Shown here one piece after another: positions 37,797 through 47,526 of a DNA stretch of 64,000 bases. The notes below the pieces were generated by a model that searched no databases, was not told the origin of the DNA, and saw only the letters and a program-made list of their open reading frames with translations. Source of the stretch: Pseudomonas sp. CFBP13508 (GTDB lineage: Bacteria > Pseudomonadota > Gammaproteobacteria > Pseudomonadales > Pseudomonadaceae). Each line of letters opens with the position of its first letter. Position 1 is the stretch's first letter. Location: NCBI RefSeq assembly GCF_005233515.1, contig NZ_QFZZ01000004.1, positions 444,644 through 508,643 on the forward strand, written 5' to 3'. Position numbers and translations under genes: made by a program.

Positions 37797-38864
37797 TCAG
37801 AGGCTGGATTTCTGGATGACCTGCAGGCTCATCTGCTCCAGCAGTTTGTTCATGTGAATGAACTGCGCGAAGCGTTTGTCCTGGGTCTGGCCGTGGTAGA
37901 AGCGGTAGTAGATCTGCTGCACGATGCCGGCCAGGCGGAACAGGCCGTAGGTGTAGTAGAAGTCGAAATTGTCGATGCGGATGCCCGAGCGCTCGGCGTA
38001 GTAGTCGACGAATTCGCGGCGCGTCAGCATGCCCGGTGCGTGGCTTGGCTGGCGGCGCATCAGTTGCACCGGTGCCGGGTCGCCGGCTTCGATCCAGTAG
38101 GCGAGGGTGTTGCCCAGGTCCATCAGCGGGTCGCCGAGGGTCGTCAGTTCCCAGTCGAGCACGCCGATGATCTGCATCGGATTGGCCGGGTCGAGGATGA
38201 CGTTGTCGAAGCGATAGTCGTTGTGGACGATGCTCGAGGTCGGGTGGTCGGCCGGCATCTTGTCGTTGAGCCAGGCTTTGACTGCTTCCCAGTGCGGCGC
38301 GTCCGGGGTCAGGGCTTTTTCGTAGCGCTCGCTCCAGCCCTTGATCTGCCGCGCGACGTAGCCTTCGGGCTTGCCCAGATCGCCGAGGCCGCAGGCGTTG
38401 TAATCGACCCGGTGCAGTTCGACGAAACGGTCAATGAAGCTTTTGCACAGTGCTTCGGTTTTCGCCGAATCAAGGCCCAGCTCCGGCGGCAGTTCGGCGC
38501 GCAGGATGATGCCCTTGACCCGTTCCATCACATAGAACTCGGCGCCGATGACGGCCTCGTCAGTGCAATGCACGTAGGCCTTCGGGCAATACGGAAAGCC
38601 GTCGCGCAGTTGGTTGAGAATGCGGAACTCACGGCCCATGTCGTGGGCGGATTTGGCCTTGTGGCCGAACGGCGGGCGGCGCAGAACGAATTCTTGCTCG
38701 GGGTATTCCAGCAGGTAAGTCAGGTTCGACGCGCCGCCGGGAAACTGGCTGATCTGCGGAGTGCCGGTCAGGCCGGGAATGTGCGCCTTGAGGTATGGAT
38801 CGATCAGGCTGGCATCAAGTTCTTCGCCTGCGCGGATCCGGGTGGACTGGTCAGTAAGCGCCAT
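37797..38864 (-). CDS. ACAD10-like phosphotransferase
   Basis: 355 residues of the aminoglycoside-phosphotransferase (APH) fold. Phosphate-transfer motifs: IVHNDYRFDNVILD (catalytic Asp and Asn) and VLDWELTTLGDPLMDLGNTL (metal Asp); N-terminal LEYPEQEFVLRRPPFG with an ATP-anchoring Arg. Resembles the kinase part of ACAD10/11, which phosphorylates 4-hydroxyacyl-CoA; substrate here is inferred. First gene of a two-gene operon with the SDR. Confidence 0.9.
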   Translation of the reverse strand: MALTDQSTRIRAGEELDASLIDPYLKAHIPGLTGTPQISQFPGGASNLTYLLEYPEQEFVLRRPPFGHKAKSAHDMGREFRILNQLRDGFPYCPKAYVHCTDEAVIGAEFYVMERVKGIILRAELPPELGLDSAKTEALCKSFIDRFVELHRVDYNACGLGDLGKPEGYVARQIKGWSERYEKALTPDAPHWEAVKAWLNDKMPADHPTSSIVHNDYRFDNVILDPANPMQIIGVLDWELTTLGDPLMDLGNTLAYWIEAGDPAPVQLMRRQPSHAPGMLTRREFVDYYAERSGIRIDNFDFYYTYGLFRLAGIVQQIYYRFYHGQTQDKRFAQFIHMNKLLEQMSLQVIQKSSL

Positions 38865-39027
38865 GCTTATCCCTTCTGCTTATTTTGGAGGCCAGACATC
38901 ATTGGCTAATCTAATGGCGCGCTCGGGTGCTCACAAGCGCGGGTCGGTCTTATAGGTTAGCGTGTTGCTGGATAATCAACTTTGAGAATGGGCCAAAGAT
39001 CGGCGCGGTTCGACGATGCCAGGCGCG

Positions 39028-39996
39028 TTAATGCACGCGCTGGTTGTTCAACCTGGGCGGCAGGGCGACGGGAGTCAGCACTGGTTGTCCGGAGAAAAAC
39101 GCCATCAGGTTTTTGCCCACCAGCTCAACCGTGCCTTGCGTGGCTTCGGGGGAGAGGCCGGCGACGTGGGGAGTCAGCACAACGTTGCTGAGGCTTTTCA
39201 GGGCATCGGGCACTTCCGGTTCGTGATCGAACACATCCAGCGCGGCACCGGCGATACGACGTTGTTCAAGTGCGGTGATCAGATCCGCCGTAGCGATGAC
39301 GCTGGCCCGGGCGATGTTGACGATAAAGCCATTCGGTCCGAGCGCATCGAGCACCGCTCGCGTCACCAGGTTGTGCGTGCCGATCCCACCGGGCGTGGCG
39401 ACCACTAGAAAATCCGAGGCTCGCGCCAGATCGGTCGGTGTCGAGCAGAACGCATAGGAAACGTCGCTGCGCACCTGGCGGTTGTGGTAGCTGATCTGCA
39501 TGTCGAAACCCAGCTCGGCGCGTTTGGCAATCGCCATGCCCACGGCGCCCAGCCCGAGGATGCCCAGACGCTTGCCGGCCAGCGACGGGCGCATGATTTT
39601 CGGCCATTCACCGCGGCGTACCGCAGCATCGCAGCGTGGGATATCGCGGACCAATGCCAGCAGCAGTGCCATCGCATGATCGGCCACCGACGAGGCGTTG
39701 ACCCCGGCACCATTGGTGACGGTGATGCCACGGTCACTGGCTGCTTGCAGATCGACCTGTTCATAGCCCGCACCAATCACCGTGATGATTTTCAAGGCGG
39801 GCAGGGCGCTGATCTCGTCGGCGGTGAGGCCCAGCGGCCCGCGAGTAAGCACGGCGTCGATGCGGCTGCCATGGGTAACGATGGCTTGTGCACGTTCGGC
39901 TGGCGTTGGTGCAAGGATCAGGTGGAATCCCTGATGCTCGAGAATCGGCAGATAATCATTGATCGTTTCAACCAGTACCAGAACGGTTGCGGGCAT
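39028..39996 (-). CDS. D-2-hydroxyacid dehydrogenase
   Basis: 322 residues, D-isomer-specific dehydrogenase fold. NAD motif LGILGLGAVGMAIAKRA; catalytic Arg in FIVNIARASVI, Glu in LDVFDHEPEVP and His in NVVLTPHVAGLSPEA. Probably a glyoxylate/hydroxypyruvate- or 2-ketogluconate-type reductase; the exact substrate cannot be read. Stands alone, between the kinase gene and the tautomerase gene. Confidence 0.92.
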   Translation of the reverse strand: MPATVLVLVETINDYLPILEHQGFHLILAPTPAERAQAIVTHGSRIDAVLTRGPLGLTADEISALPALKIITVIGAGYEQVDLQAASDRGITVTNGAGVNASSVADHAMALLLALVRDIPRCDAAVRRGEWPKIMRPSLAGKRLGILGLGAVGMAIAKRAELGFDMQISYHNRQVRSDVSYAFCSTPTDLARASDFLVVATPGGIGTHNLVTRAVLDALGPNGFIVNIARASVIATADLITALEQRRIAGAALDVFDHEPEVPDALKSLSNVVLTPHVAGLSPEATQGTVELVGKNLMAFFSGQPVLTPVALPPRLNNQRVH

Positions 39997-40152
39997 TGCG
40001 CGGCTCCTGTGATTGGCGGCGGGTGGGTCGCGAAAGTCGACTCAGAGTGCTGAATCCGCAGCGGCTTGGCAATCGTTGAATTCACGCAGTGGTGCTTTGA
40101 TTCTGGACTGGTTCGTGGAACAAGCAAGTACGCAGGCATGGCGCACGACCCA

Positions 40153-40536
40153 TCAGCTGACGTATTGCGCAACACCATTGCCGAACGACCAGTTCTCCTT
40201 TTTCACCTCTACCAGATTGATGAATACGTCCTCCGTACGGATGCCCAGTTGCGCATGCAGGCTCTCGGCAATGGTTTTGAACAGCAATTGTTTCTTTTCC
40301 ACGCTGCGCCCTTCGCTGATGGTGATCTGGATGAACACCACGCCGTCGCTGCGCTCGATGCCGAGGTATTGCGGGTCGTACACGAAGTGCTGGCCGTCGT
40401 GCTCGTTGAGGATCTGGAAATTGTCGTGCTCTGGCACATCGATACAGCTGCGCAGGGCGGCGTAGATCTGTTCGCCGATGCGCCTGGCGAAAGTGGGGTC
40501 GGGGTTTTGCTGGATGTCGATGCGGACCAGTGGCAT
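40153..40536 (-). CDS. Tautomerase-family protein
   Basis: 127 residues. Pro2 (mature Pro1) begins PLVRIDIQQNPDP, the catalytic N-terminal proline of the 4-oxalocrotonate tautomerase superfamily, and the two beta-alpha-beta units (VRIDIQQ...IGEQIYAAL; VFIQITISEGRS...LFKTIAESLHAQLGI) are both present. The length fits the longer tautomerases such as the MIF-like or cis-CaaD-type. GGAGCC precedes the ATG. Substrate unknown. Confidence 0.88.
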   Translation of the reverse strand: MPLVRIDIQQNPDPTFARRIGEQIYAALRSCIDVPEHDNFQILNEHDGQHFVYDPQYLGIERSDGVVFIQITISEGRSVEKKQLLFKTIAESLHAQLGIRTEDVFINLVEVKKENWSFGNGVAQYVS

Positions 40537-40784
40537 GGGAGGCTCCTTGGGTTATGGCTTCTCACACGCTAGATCAAGGGCAGGGTTCTGGCAGGTAATT
40601 GGTCTGGAATATCGCAAATTCCGTGTATGAGGCGGCTTACGTGACTCGCGGATTTTGCCTACGGGAATGGCAGATGCGTCTGCTGGTCAGCGTGAATGGA
40701 ACAGTTTGATGATAAGGGCATGACGATAGCCGTCGATGTGCATGCAAATGCTGGCACCGATCCGCCAGCAGCCAAGGAGGGCAA

Positions 40785-40979
40785 ATGTTCCATAACGATC
40801 GCGAAAATCTGGAGCTCGACAGGCTGGAAAACGAATCAAGGAAACTCGTGGCTGAATGGAAAAAGCTTCAGGCTGAAGAGAAAAAGTTATCAAGGGAGAC
40901 GAAGCTCTATCCAATTGCGGTGTTTGGCGGAGTGTTGACTGCGATCACCGCAGTCGCAGGCGTGTTCTTCAAGTTTTGA
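40785..40979 (+). CDS. Coiled-coil/TM microprotein, first of tandem pair
   Basis: 64 residues. A charged amphipathic helix (NLELDRLENESRKLVAEWKK and on to KKLSRETK) is followed by one membrane helix (AVFGGVLTAITAVAGVFF). The AAGGAGGGCAAATG start is very strong. The same layout occurs in the next small gene, 50 bases downstream. No family recognised. Less GC-rich than its surroundings. Confidence 0.72.
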   Translation: MFHNDRENLELDRLENESRKLVAEWKKLQAEEKKLSRETKLYPIAVFGGVLTAITAVAGVFFKF

Positions 40980-41029
40980 GTATTCATGCTTGAGACCACT
41001 CAGGCGCATTATCCAAGGGATAAATCTGT

Positions 41030-41200
41030 ATGAGCACATATGACCGCAAGGCACGACTGGAACGAATCGAACGGGAGTTCGCGGAATACGAGGAAACGGT
41101 GCGCAACAGAGATAAAAGAGAGAATGGCAAGCTCTGGTTGCTCTTCGGTTTCGGGCTGTACTGCATTTTGTTGGGATTCATGCTTGGCATATCGCTCTGA
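41030..41200 (+). CDS. Coiled-coil/TM microprotein, second of tandem pair
   Basis: 56 residues, below the length usually called. Charged N-terminal helix (ARLERIEREFAEYEETVRNR, DKRENGK) and a C-terminal membrane helix rich in Leu, Phe and Gly (LWLLFGFGLYCILLGFMLG). AAGGGA lies about ten bases before the ATG. Like the gene before it in plan, not clearly in sequence. Orientation and spacing suggest a two-gene operon. Confidence 0.65.
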   Translation: MSTYDRKARLERIEREFAEYEETVRNRDKRENGKLWLLFGFGLYCILLGFMLGISL

Positions 41201-41455
41201 GCGCGATCGATGATCATGGCTTGATTGCAAAAACGTATCCGCAAGCGGCGTCTGACATACCCAATCGCGACCCTGTTTTTCCCATGAACGACGCCCAATC
41301 AGGCTGCTCCGCACAACCATTCCTCAGCTAAGTCTTTGCTTGCGTTGATTTATCGCGGAGAATCGCGCCCCTGTTTCGGCCGGAGCATGTCTGTCGGTTT
41401 TTTTCGACGCGTCCTGACCGAGTGGCAAGTGACCGGAAAGCGGAGATCCGACCGG

Positions 41456-42736
41456 ATGAATGATCAGGCCAATAGCCTCGAAAAGCGCTTCGACGCAGCA
41501 GCACCCGCTGAACTTTCGAGCTGGAATCGCCAGGACACCACCTGGATGCTGGGACTGTTTGGGACGGCCATTGGCGCCGGCACCCTGTTTTTGCCGATCA
41601 ACGCAGGATTGGGTGGCTTCTGGCCGCTGGTGATCCTCGCGCTTTTGGCCTTCCCGATGACGTTTTACGCTCACCGTGGCCTGACCCGTTTTGTGCTGTC
41701 CGGTCGCGAAGGTGCCGATATTACCGAAGTGGTCGAGCAGCATTTCGGTATCAAGGCCGGTGCCTTGATCACGCTGCTGTACTTCTTTGCAATCTTCCCG
41801 ATCCTGCTGATCTACAGCGTCGGCCTGACCAACACGGTCGCCAGCTTCCTCGAACACCAACTGCACATCACGCCGCCACCGCGCGCGCTGCTGTCGTTCG
41901 TGCTGATTCTCGGCCTGCTGTCCGTGGTGCGTTGCGGTGAGCAGGCGATCGTCAAAGCCATGAGCCTGATGGTCTATCCGTTCATCGTCGCGCTGCTGTT
42001 CCTCGCCGTGTACCTGATCCCGCACTGGAACGGCGGCATCCTCGCCACCGCCTCGCAAGTGCCGGCGCCGTCAGCGCTGCTGCACACGCTGTGGCTGGCG
42101 ATTACGGTGATGGTGTTCTCGTTCAACCATTCGCCGATCATCTCGGCGTTCGCGATGGACCAGAAGCGTCGTTACGGTGTGCACGCCGACGAGCGCAGCT
42201 CACAGATCCTCGCGCGCGCTCATGCATTGATGGTCATTTTGGTGCTGTTCTTCGTATTCAGTTGCGTGCTGACCCTGTCGCCGGAGCAACTGGCTGAGGC
42301 GAAAGAGCAGAATCTTTCGATCCTGTCGTACCTCGCGAACCACTTCAGCAACCCGACCATCGCTTTTGCGGCGCCATTGATCGCGTTTGTGGCTATTTCC
42401 AAGTCTTTCCTCGGCCACTACATCGGTGCGAGCGAAGGTCTCAAGGGTTTGATTGTCAAGAGCGGCAAGCGTCCGGGCGCGAAAACGCTGGATCGCATCG
42501 TGGCGGCGTTCATGCTGGTGATCTGCTGGATCGTCGCGACGCTTGATCCGAGCATCCTGGGCATGATCGAAACCGTCGGTGGGCCGGTGATTGCGGCAAT
42601 CCTGTTCCTGATGCCGATGTACGCGATTCGCAAGGTGCCAGCGATGGCGCGCTATCGCGGTCAGGCGTCGAACGTGTTTGTTACCGCGGTGGGGCTGGTG
42701 GCTATTTCGGCGCTGGTTTACAAGCTGGCTGTCTGA
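41456..42736 (+). CDS. sdaC: Serine/threonine transporter, HAAAP family
   Basis: 426 residues with about 11 membrane helices. Family motif at the first helix: DTTWMLGLFGTAIGAGTLFLPINAG; later FSFNHSPIISAFAMDQ and KSFLGHYIGASEGLKGL. Resembles SdaC/TdcC, proton- or sodium-coupled serine or threonine uptake. ATG 41456 is chosen for its fit to the family N-terminus and GGAG upstream; the 41336 start would add 40 residues. Specificity for serine is by resemblance. No serine deaminase gene is adjacent. Confidence 0.9.
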   Translation: MNDQANSLEKRFDAAAPAELSSWNRQDTTWMLGLFGTAIGAGTLFLPINAGLGGFWPLVILALLAFPMTFYAHRGLTRFVLSGREGADITEVVEQHFGIKAGALITLLYFFAIFPILLIYSVGLTNTVASFLEHQLHITPPPRALLSFVLILGLLSVVRCGEQAIVKAMSLMVYPFIVALLFLAVYLIPHWNGGILATASQVPAPSALLHTLWLAITVMVFSFNHSPIISAFAMDQKRRYGVHADERSSQILARAHALMVILVLFFVFSCVLTLSPEQLAEAKEQNLSILSYLANHFSNPTIAFAAPLIAFVAISKSFLGHYIGASEGLKGLIVKSGKRPGAKTLDRIVAAFMLVICWIVATLDPSILGMIETVGGPVIAAILFLMPMYAIRKVPAMARYRGQASNVFVTAVGLVAISALVYKLAV

Positions 42737-42763
42737 CCGACCTGTGCGATTGCGAGCCTGCCA

Positions 42764-42786
42764 TCGCGAGCAGGCTCGCTCCCACA
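42764..42786 (-). repeat. Single REP unit, GTGG family
   Basis: CGCGAGCAGGCTCGCTCCCA with no inverse partner nearby. Confidence 0.88.
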
Positions 42787-42814
42787 AGGTTTGCGTGATG
42801 CTTGCCCGCAGGCA

Positions 42815-42855
42815 TAAAAAAACGCCGCTCATCTCACGATGGGCGGCGTTTTTTA
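42815..42855. terminator. Bidirectional terminator
   Basis: AAAAAACGCCGC and GCGGCGTTTTTT pair with runs of A and T on both sides, so it can end both sdaC (plus) and acnB (minus). Confidence 0.93.
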
Positions 42856-42868
42856 TTGCCTTGCAGCG

Positions 42869-45478
42869 TTAGGCTTGAACGACCGGGATATTGGCGTTCG
42901 CAGCAGCTTCACGGAACTCGGCGATCTGGTCGAAGGACAGGTAGCGGTAGACATCGGCCGCCATGCTGTCGATCTTGCCAGCGTATTCCATGTACTCCTC
43001 GACGGTCGGCAGGCGACCCAGGATCGAAGCAACGGCCGCCAGCTCGGCCGAGGCCAGGTAGACGTTCGCGCCGTCGCCCAGACGGTTCGGGAAGTTACGG
43101 GTCGACGTCGAGACCACGGTGCTGTTCGGCTCAACGCGTGCCTGGTTACCCATGCACAGCGAGCAGCCTGGCATTTCCATGCGTGCGCCGGCCTTGCCGT
43201 AGATGCCGTAGTAGCCTTCTTCGGTCAGTTGGTGAGCGTCCATCTTGGTCGGCGGCGACAGCCACAGACGGGTTGGCAGCTGACCCTTGACCTGATCCAG
43301 CAGTTTACCGGCAGCGCGGAAGTGACCGATGTTGGTCATGCACGAGCCGATGAACACTTCGTCGATCTTCTCGCCAGCAACGCTGGACAGCAGACGGGCG
43401 TCGTCCGGATCGTTCGGCGCGCAGAGCACAGGCTCGTTGATCTCGGCCAGATCGATTTCGATGACTTCGGCGTATTCGGCGTCGGCATCGGCTTCCATCA
43501 GTTCCGGATTGGCGATCCAGGCTTCCATCGCTTGAGCGCGGCGTTCCAGGGTACGCGCATCGCCGTAGCCTTCGCCGATCATCCAGCGCAGCAGGGTGAT
43601 GTTGGACTGCAGGTACTCGGTGATCGACTCTTTCGACAGCTTGATGGTGCAACCGGCAGCCGAACGTTCGGCCGAGGCGTCGGACAGTTCGAACGCCTGC
43701 TCCAGGGTCAGACCTTCCAGGCCTTCGATTTCCAGGATGCGGCCGGAAAAGGCGTTTTTCTTGCCTTTCTTCTCGACGGTCAGCAGACCGTTCTGGATAG
43801 CGAAGTACGGAATGGCATGAACCAGGTCACGCAGGGTGATGCCAGGTTTCATCTTGCCTTTGAAGCGCACCAGGATCGATTCCGGCATGTCCAGCGGCAT
43901 GACGCCAGTGGCAGCGGCGAACGCGACCAGGCCGGAACCGGCCGGGAACGAGATGCCCATCGGGAAACGGGTGTGCGAGTCACCACCGGTACCGACGGTG
44001 TCCGGCAGCAGCATGCGGTTCAGCCACGAGTGGATGATGCCGTCGCCCGGACGCAGGGAAACGCCGCCGCGGGTCATGATGAAGTCAGGCAGGGTGTGGT
44101 GGGTGGTCACGTCGATCGGCTTTGGATAAGCCGCGGTGTGGCAGAACGACTGCATCACCAGATCAGCGGAGAAGCCCAGGCACGCCAGGTCTTTCAGTTC
44201 GTCACGGGTCATTGGACCGGTGGTGTCCTGAGAGCCCACGGTGGTCATCTTCGGTTCGCAGTAGGTGCCAGGACGCACGCCCTGGCCTTCTGCCAGACCG
44301 CAAGCCTTGCCGACCATTTTCTGCGCCAGGGTGAAGCCCTTGGTGCTTTCAGCCGGAGCTTCAGGCTTCTTGAACAGGTCGAACGCTGGCAGACCCAGCT
44401 CGGCGCGAGCCTTCTCGGTCAGGCCACGGCCGATGATCAGCGGGATACGACCGCCGGCACGGACTTCGTCCAGCAGCACCGGGGTTTTCATTTCGAAAGT
44501 GGTGATGACTTCGTCGGTACCGTGCTTGCAGACTTTGCCAGCGTGCGGGTACAGGTCGATCACGTCGCCCATGTTCATGTTCGACACATCGAACTCGATC
44601 GGCAGGGCGCCGGCATCTTCCATGGTGTTGTAGAAGATCGGAGCGATCTTGCTGCCGAAGCAGAAACCGCCAGCGCGCTTGTTCGGCACGTACGGGATGT
44701 CGTCGCCAAAGAACCACAGCACCGAGTTGGTGGCCGATTTACGCGACGAACCGGTACCGACCACGTCACCGACGTAGGCGATCGGGAAGCCCTGGCCGCG
44801 CATTTCTTCGATCTGCTTCATCGGGCCGGTCTTGCCTTGCTCGTCCGGAACGATGCCGTCACGGGCCATTTTCAGCATGGCCAGGGCGTGCAGCGGGATG
44901 TCAGGACGCGACCAGGCGTCTGGCGCAGGGGAGAGATCGTCGGTGTTGGTTTCGCCGGTGACCTTGAATACGCGCAGGCTGATCTTGTCGGCCAGGACCG
45001 GGCGCTTCTTGAACCACTCGCCGTCAGCCCAGGATTGCAGCACGGCCTTGGCGTGAACGTTGCCGTTCTTGGCTTTTTCAGCGACGTCGTGGAAGGCATC
45101 GAACATCAGCAGGGTGTGCTTGAGTTCTTCGGCGGCGACTGGCGCCAGCTCGGCGTCGTCCAGCAGTTCAACGAGGGTGACGATGTTGTAGCCGCCCTGC
45201 ATGGTGCCGAGCAGTTCTACAGCGCGTTTCTTGTCCAGCAGAGGGGAGGTGGCTTCGCCCTTGGCCAGGGCAGACAGGAAACCGGCCTTGACGTAGGCAG
45301 CTTCGTCCACTCCAGGTGGTACGCGATTGGTGATCAGGTCAACGAGGAAAGCTTCTTCGCCAGCCGGAGGGTTCTTCAGCAGCTCGATCAGGCCTGCTGT
45401 TTGTTCGGCGTTAAGCGGCTGGGGAACGATACCCAGGGCTGCACGCTCTTCGATATGTTTGCGGTAGGCTTCAAGCAC
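42869..45478 (-). CDS. acnB: Aconitase B
   Basis: 869 residues from a GTG at 45478 (GAGGGT upstream; N-terminus [13 protein letters not shown] matches AcnB; longer ATG starts add nonfamily residues). HEAT-like N-terminal domain with the SxSR-type and [10 protein letters not shown] motifs; aconitase core with HTHMA-type metal loop [23 protein letters not shown] and [4Fe-4S] cysteines in [12 protein letters not shown] and GCSLCMGN. Main TCA-cycle aconitase; in some bacteria also an RNA-binding regulator when the cluster is lost. Carries a structured region upstream of its start. Confidence 0.97.
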   Translation of the reverse strand: MLEAYRKHIEERAALGIVPQPLNAEQTAGLIELLKNPPAGEEAFLVDLITNRVPPGVDEAAYVKAGFLSALAKGEATSPLLDKKRAVELLGTMQGGYNIVTLVELLDDAELAPVAAEELKHTLLMFDAFHDVAEKAKNGNVHAKAVLQSWADGEWFKKRPVLADKISLRVFKVTGETNTDDLSPAPDAWSRPDIPLHALAMLKMARDGIVPDEQGKTGPMKQIEEMRGQGFPIAYVGDVVGTGSSRKSATNSVLWFFGDDIPYVPNKRAGGFCFGSKIAPIFYNTMEDAGALPIEFDVSNMNMGDVIDLYPHAGKVCKHGTDEVITTFEMKTPVLLDEVRAGGRIPLIIGRGLTEKARAELGLPAFDLFKKPEAPAESTKGFTLAQKMVGKACGLAEGQGVRPGTYCEPKMTTVGSQDTTGPMTRDELKDLACLGFSADLVMQSFCHTAAYPKPIDVTTHHTLPDFIMTRGGVSLRPGDGIIHSWLNRMLLPDTVGTGGDSHTRFPMGISFPAGSGLVAFAAATGVMPLDMPESILVRFKGKMKPGITLRDLVHAIPYFAIQNGLLTVEKKGKKNAFSGRILEIEGLEGLTLEQAFELSDASAERSAAGCTIKLSKESITEYLQSNITLLRWMIGEGYGDARTLERRAQAMEAWIANPELMEADADAEYAEVIEIDLAEINEPVLCAPNDPDDARLLSSVAGEKIDEVFIGSCMTNIGHFRAAGKLLDQVKGQLPTRLWLSPPTKMDAHQLTEEGYYGIYGKAGARMEMPGCSLCMGNQARVEPNSTVVSTSTRNFPNRLGDGANVYLASAELAAVASILGRLPTVEEYMEYAGKIDSMAADVYRYLSFDQIAEFREAAANANIPVVQA

Positions 45479-45945
45479 AGTTATTACCCTCATCAGTGGT
45501 CCCAAATGGGTGTCCGGGACGCTCATCCCGAAATTGCCGTACTCATGCGCCTCACGACGTTGTGGGTCGTTCGGCCAGAATTACCGGCAATTCCTTACAG
45601 AAGCTGCTTTCAAAGTTTTACGCCTGCAGAACGGGGAGCTGATGAGGGTTGGCGTTGGGCTTTTCCCCGCTGGAAAAACCCTTCGCCAACACCGCTCTGA
45701 AGGAACGACTGTGCTCGTGACGCTTTGAAAACAGCTTCTAACGGACATTGGCGCCTTAAAAGGCTGGCTGATTCTACGGCAAAAAAAATTTAAAGGTAAG
45801 TCGCGCTCTATTGGACTTTCGTGGCAATCAGCGCGGCCGGAGCAAACCTGCGACGCCGGCGAGACCTTGCTGTTTGAGGGGTGATCAATGCCCGACAAAG
45901 GGCTAACATGCCGGCCTGTTCCGCGTTTCAGTGTTCTGCCCATTT
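45479..45945. promoter_or_regulatory. acnB upstream region with nested inverted repeats
   Basis: 467 bases, noncoding. The structured block is 45599-45739. GAATT-accggc-AATTC near 45578 is a further small palindrome. A TAGAAT on the minus strand near 45770 (in CGTAGAATCAGC) is a possible acnB -10 box; the block would then lie inside the acnB leader. An A-run at 45780-45790 may be part of the promoter. Confidence 0.6.
45599..45739. repeat. Nested inverted repeat, possible RNA structure or MITE
   Basis: Outer arms AGAAGCTGCTTTCAAAG (45599-45615) and CTTTGAAAACAGCTTCT (45723-45739) match at 16 of 17 positions. Inside, GTTGGCG..GGG.TTTTCC (45648-45666) pairs with 45672-45690 at 16 of 19 positions around a 5-base loop. 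Lies 121 bases upstream of the acnB start codon. Confidence 0.7.
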
Positions 45946-46416
45946 ATGCCCAATCAGACCATCAAGACCCCCTGCGTCGGCCTCTGCTCCACCGTTTACG
46001 GTGACCTGGTGTGCCGTGGCTGCAAGCGTTTCCACCACGAAGTGATCCATTGGAACGGGTACAACGAGGAGGAAAAGCGTGCGGTCTGGCTGCGTCTGGA
46101 GCAATTGCTGTCACAAGTGATGGCGGCCAAGGTCGAGATTTTCGATTCGGCGCGCCTGCGCGAGCAACTCGAGCAGCGCAAGATCCGCTTCGTACCGCAT
46201 CAGTCGGAATATTGCTGGGCCTATCAGCTGATTGCCCGAGGTGCGCGGGTGATCATTAATCTTGAGGCGTACGGGATGGTGTTGCTGCCGGAGTTCCGCG
46301 ACTGGAACCTGCCGGAACTGCGTGATGCCATTGATCGGGAATTCTTCCTGCTGTCGGAAGCGCATTATCAGCGCTACATCGCCCCGGGCTTCCTGAAAGA
46401 CGCCTTCGGCGCCTGA
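45946..46416 (+). CDS. DUF1289 Cys-motif protein
   Basis: 156 residues. N-terminal DUF1289 metal/Fe-S-like motif: PCVGLCSTVYGDLVCRGCKRFHHEV, four conserved cysteines. C-terminal half is helical and less conserved (REFFLLSEAHYQRYIAPGF). Function unknown; DUF1289 proteins are common next to metabolic genes. Divergent from acnB. ATG 45946 preferred; the 45931 start lacks a ribosome site. Confidence 0.85.
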   Translation: MPNQTIKTPCVGLCSTVYGDLVCRGCKRFHHEVIHWNGYNEEEKRAVWLRLEQLLSQVMAAKVEIFDSARLREQLEQRKIRFVPHQSEYCWAYQLIARGARVIINLEAYGMVLLPEFRDWNLPELRDAIDREFFLLSEAHYQRYIAPGFLKDAFGA

Positions 46417-46423
46417 ACAGCAA

Positions 46424-46500
46424 AAGATCGCAGCCTTCGGCAGCTCCTACATGGGAATGCGTTCTACCTGTAGGAGCTGCCGAAGGCTGCGATCTTTTGC
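46424..46500. repeat. REP doublet, GTAG family
   Basis: AAAAGATCGCAGCCTTCGGC unit and inverse GTAGGAGCTGCCGAAGGCTG unit around a 21-base spacer; same family as next to the RAYT. Confidence 0.92.
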
Positions 46501-46502
46501 TT

Positions 46503-47366
46503 TTAATGTTTCACGGCCAATTCCACCAGATGATCCTCAACCTCCTGCGGCTTGAGCACCAGCACATCGCTTTCCAGCGTATCCAGCACCGCCTCCGCCG
46601 TATTGCCGATCAACGCGCCTGACAAACCACTGCGCGCCACTGTGCCAATCACCGTTACCGCTGCCTGCAGTTTGTGCGCCATGAACGGGATCAACACATC
46701 GGCAGGGCCTTCCTCGATGTGCAGGTGCTCGTCATCGACATCGAACTCTGCTTGAAACGCCCGGCACTGCTCGCGATATTTGGCTTCTATTGTCGATTTG
46801 AGCTGGAATGTCGGGTCCGCGGCTGAAAGCATCGGCGACGGATGCGCGGCAATCACATGCAGATGCGCTTTGGCCAGACTGGCGATGTCGTAGCCGTGAT
46901 CGATGATGGTGCTGTGCAAATGCCGATGCTCACCGTCGGCATTGCCGACATCGACCGCAGCCAGAATCACTTTGTCCTTCCACGAACCGGCGGTTTTTAC
47001 CAGCAGTACCGGGGTAGGGCAGTGGCGCAGGAGCTTCCAGTCGGCCGGGGTCAGCAGGGCTTTTTTCAGCGAGCTGTCGGGGAAATGCTGTTTGATCACC
47101 AGGCCGCAACCCTCGGCCTGCTGCACATCGATGATGGTTTCGTGCAGGCTCTCGTTCCACGCCTGTTCGGTGGTCACGCTGTACCCTTCGGCGAGCAATG
47201 CCGCCTTGAGCACGCTGAGCAGGCCGGCGTGGTCATGCTTTTTGTCGCACACCAATAGGTGCAGATGAGCCTGGGTGACACCGGCGATCAGCTTGGCGCG
47301 TTTGAGCGCCAGGCTTTCCGCATGTTCAGGTTCGATGACCACCAGAATGCTGCGAATGGCTTGCAT
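46503..47366 (-). CDS. uspE: Tandem universal stress protein (UspE-like)
   Basis: 287 residues with two Usp domains. The first (to about 140) opens QAIRSILVVIEPEHAESLALKRAKLIAG; the second carries the ATP-type loop VIGTVARSGLSGALIGNTAEAVLDTLESDVLVLKP. UspE-type proteins respond to stress and starvation; ATP binding is likely only in the second domain. ATG 47366 with GGAG upstream; the 47567 start adds unrelated residues. Convergent with DUF1289 gene across a REP doublet. Confidence 0.9.
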   Translation of the reverse strand: MQAIRSILVVIEPEHAESLALKRAKLIAGVTQAHLHLLVCDKKHDHAGLLSVLKAALLAEGYSVTTEQAWNESLHETIIDVQQAEGCGLVIKQHFPDSSLKKALLTPADWKLLRHCPTPVLLVKTAGSWKDKVILAAVDVGNADGEHRHLHSTIIDHGYDIASLAKAHLHVIAAHPSPMLSAADPTFQLKSTIEAKYREQCRAFQAEFDVDDEHLHIEEGPADVLIPFMAHKLQAAVTVIGTVARSGLSGALIGNTAEAVLDTLESDVLVLKPQEVEDHLVELAVKH

Positions 47367-47526
47367 GAGCGGAGTCTCCAGCAAAGAAAAGGCACGGCGT
47401 TGCACAACTATAGTTGCTACCCGAACGTCTGCGACTTGATGCATATCAACAGCCGCTGCTGGTGGTCTGCGGGCAGGCCGGTATAATCGGCGCCCTTCGC
47501 TCGAACACCTTTTTACCGTGAGCCCC

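Noticed and set aside
42839..45700. 953-codon plus-strand frame antisense to acnB
   Set aside because: Long only because acnB is GC-rich; acnB has all family motifs.
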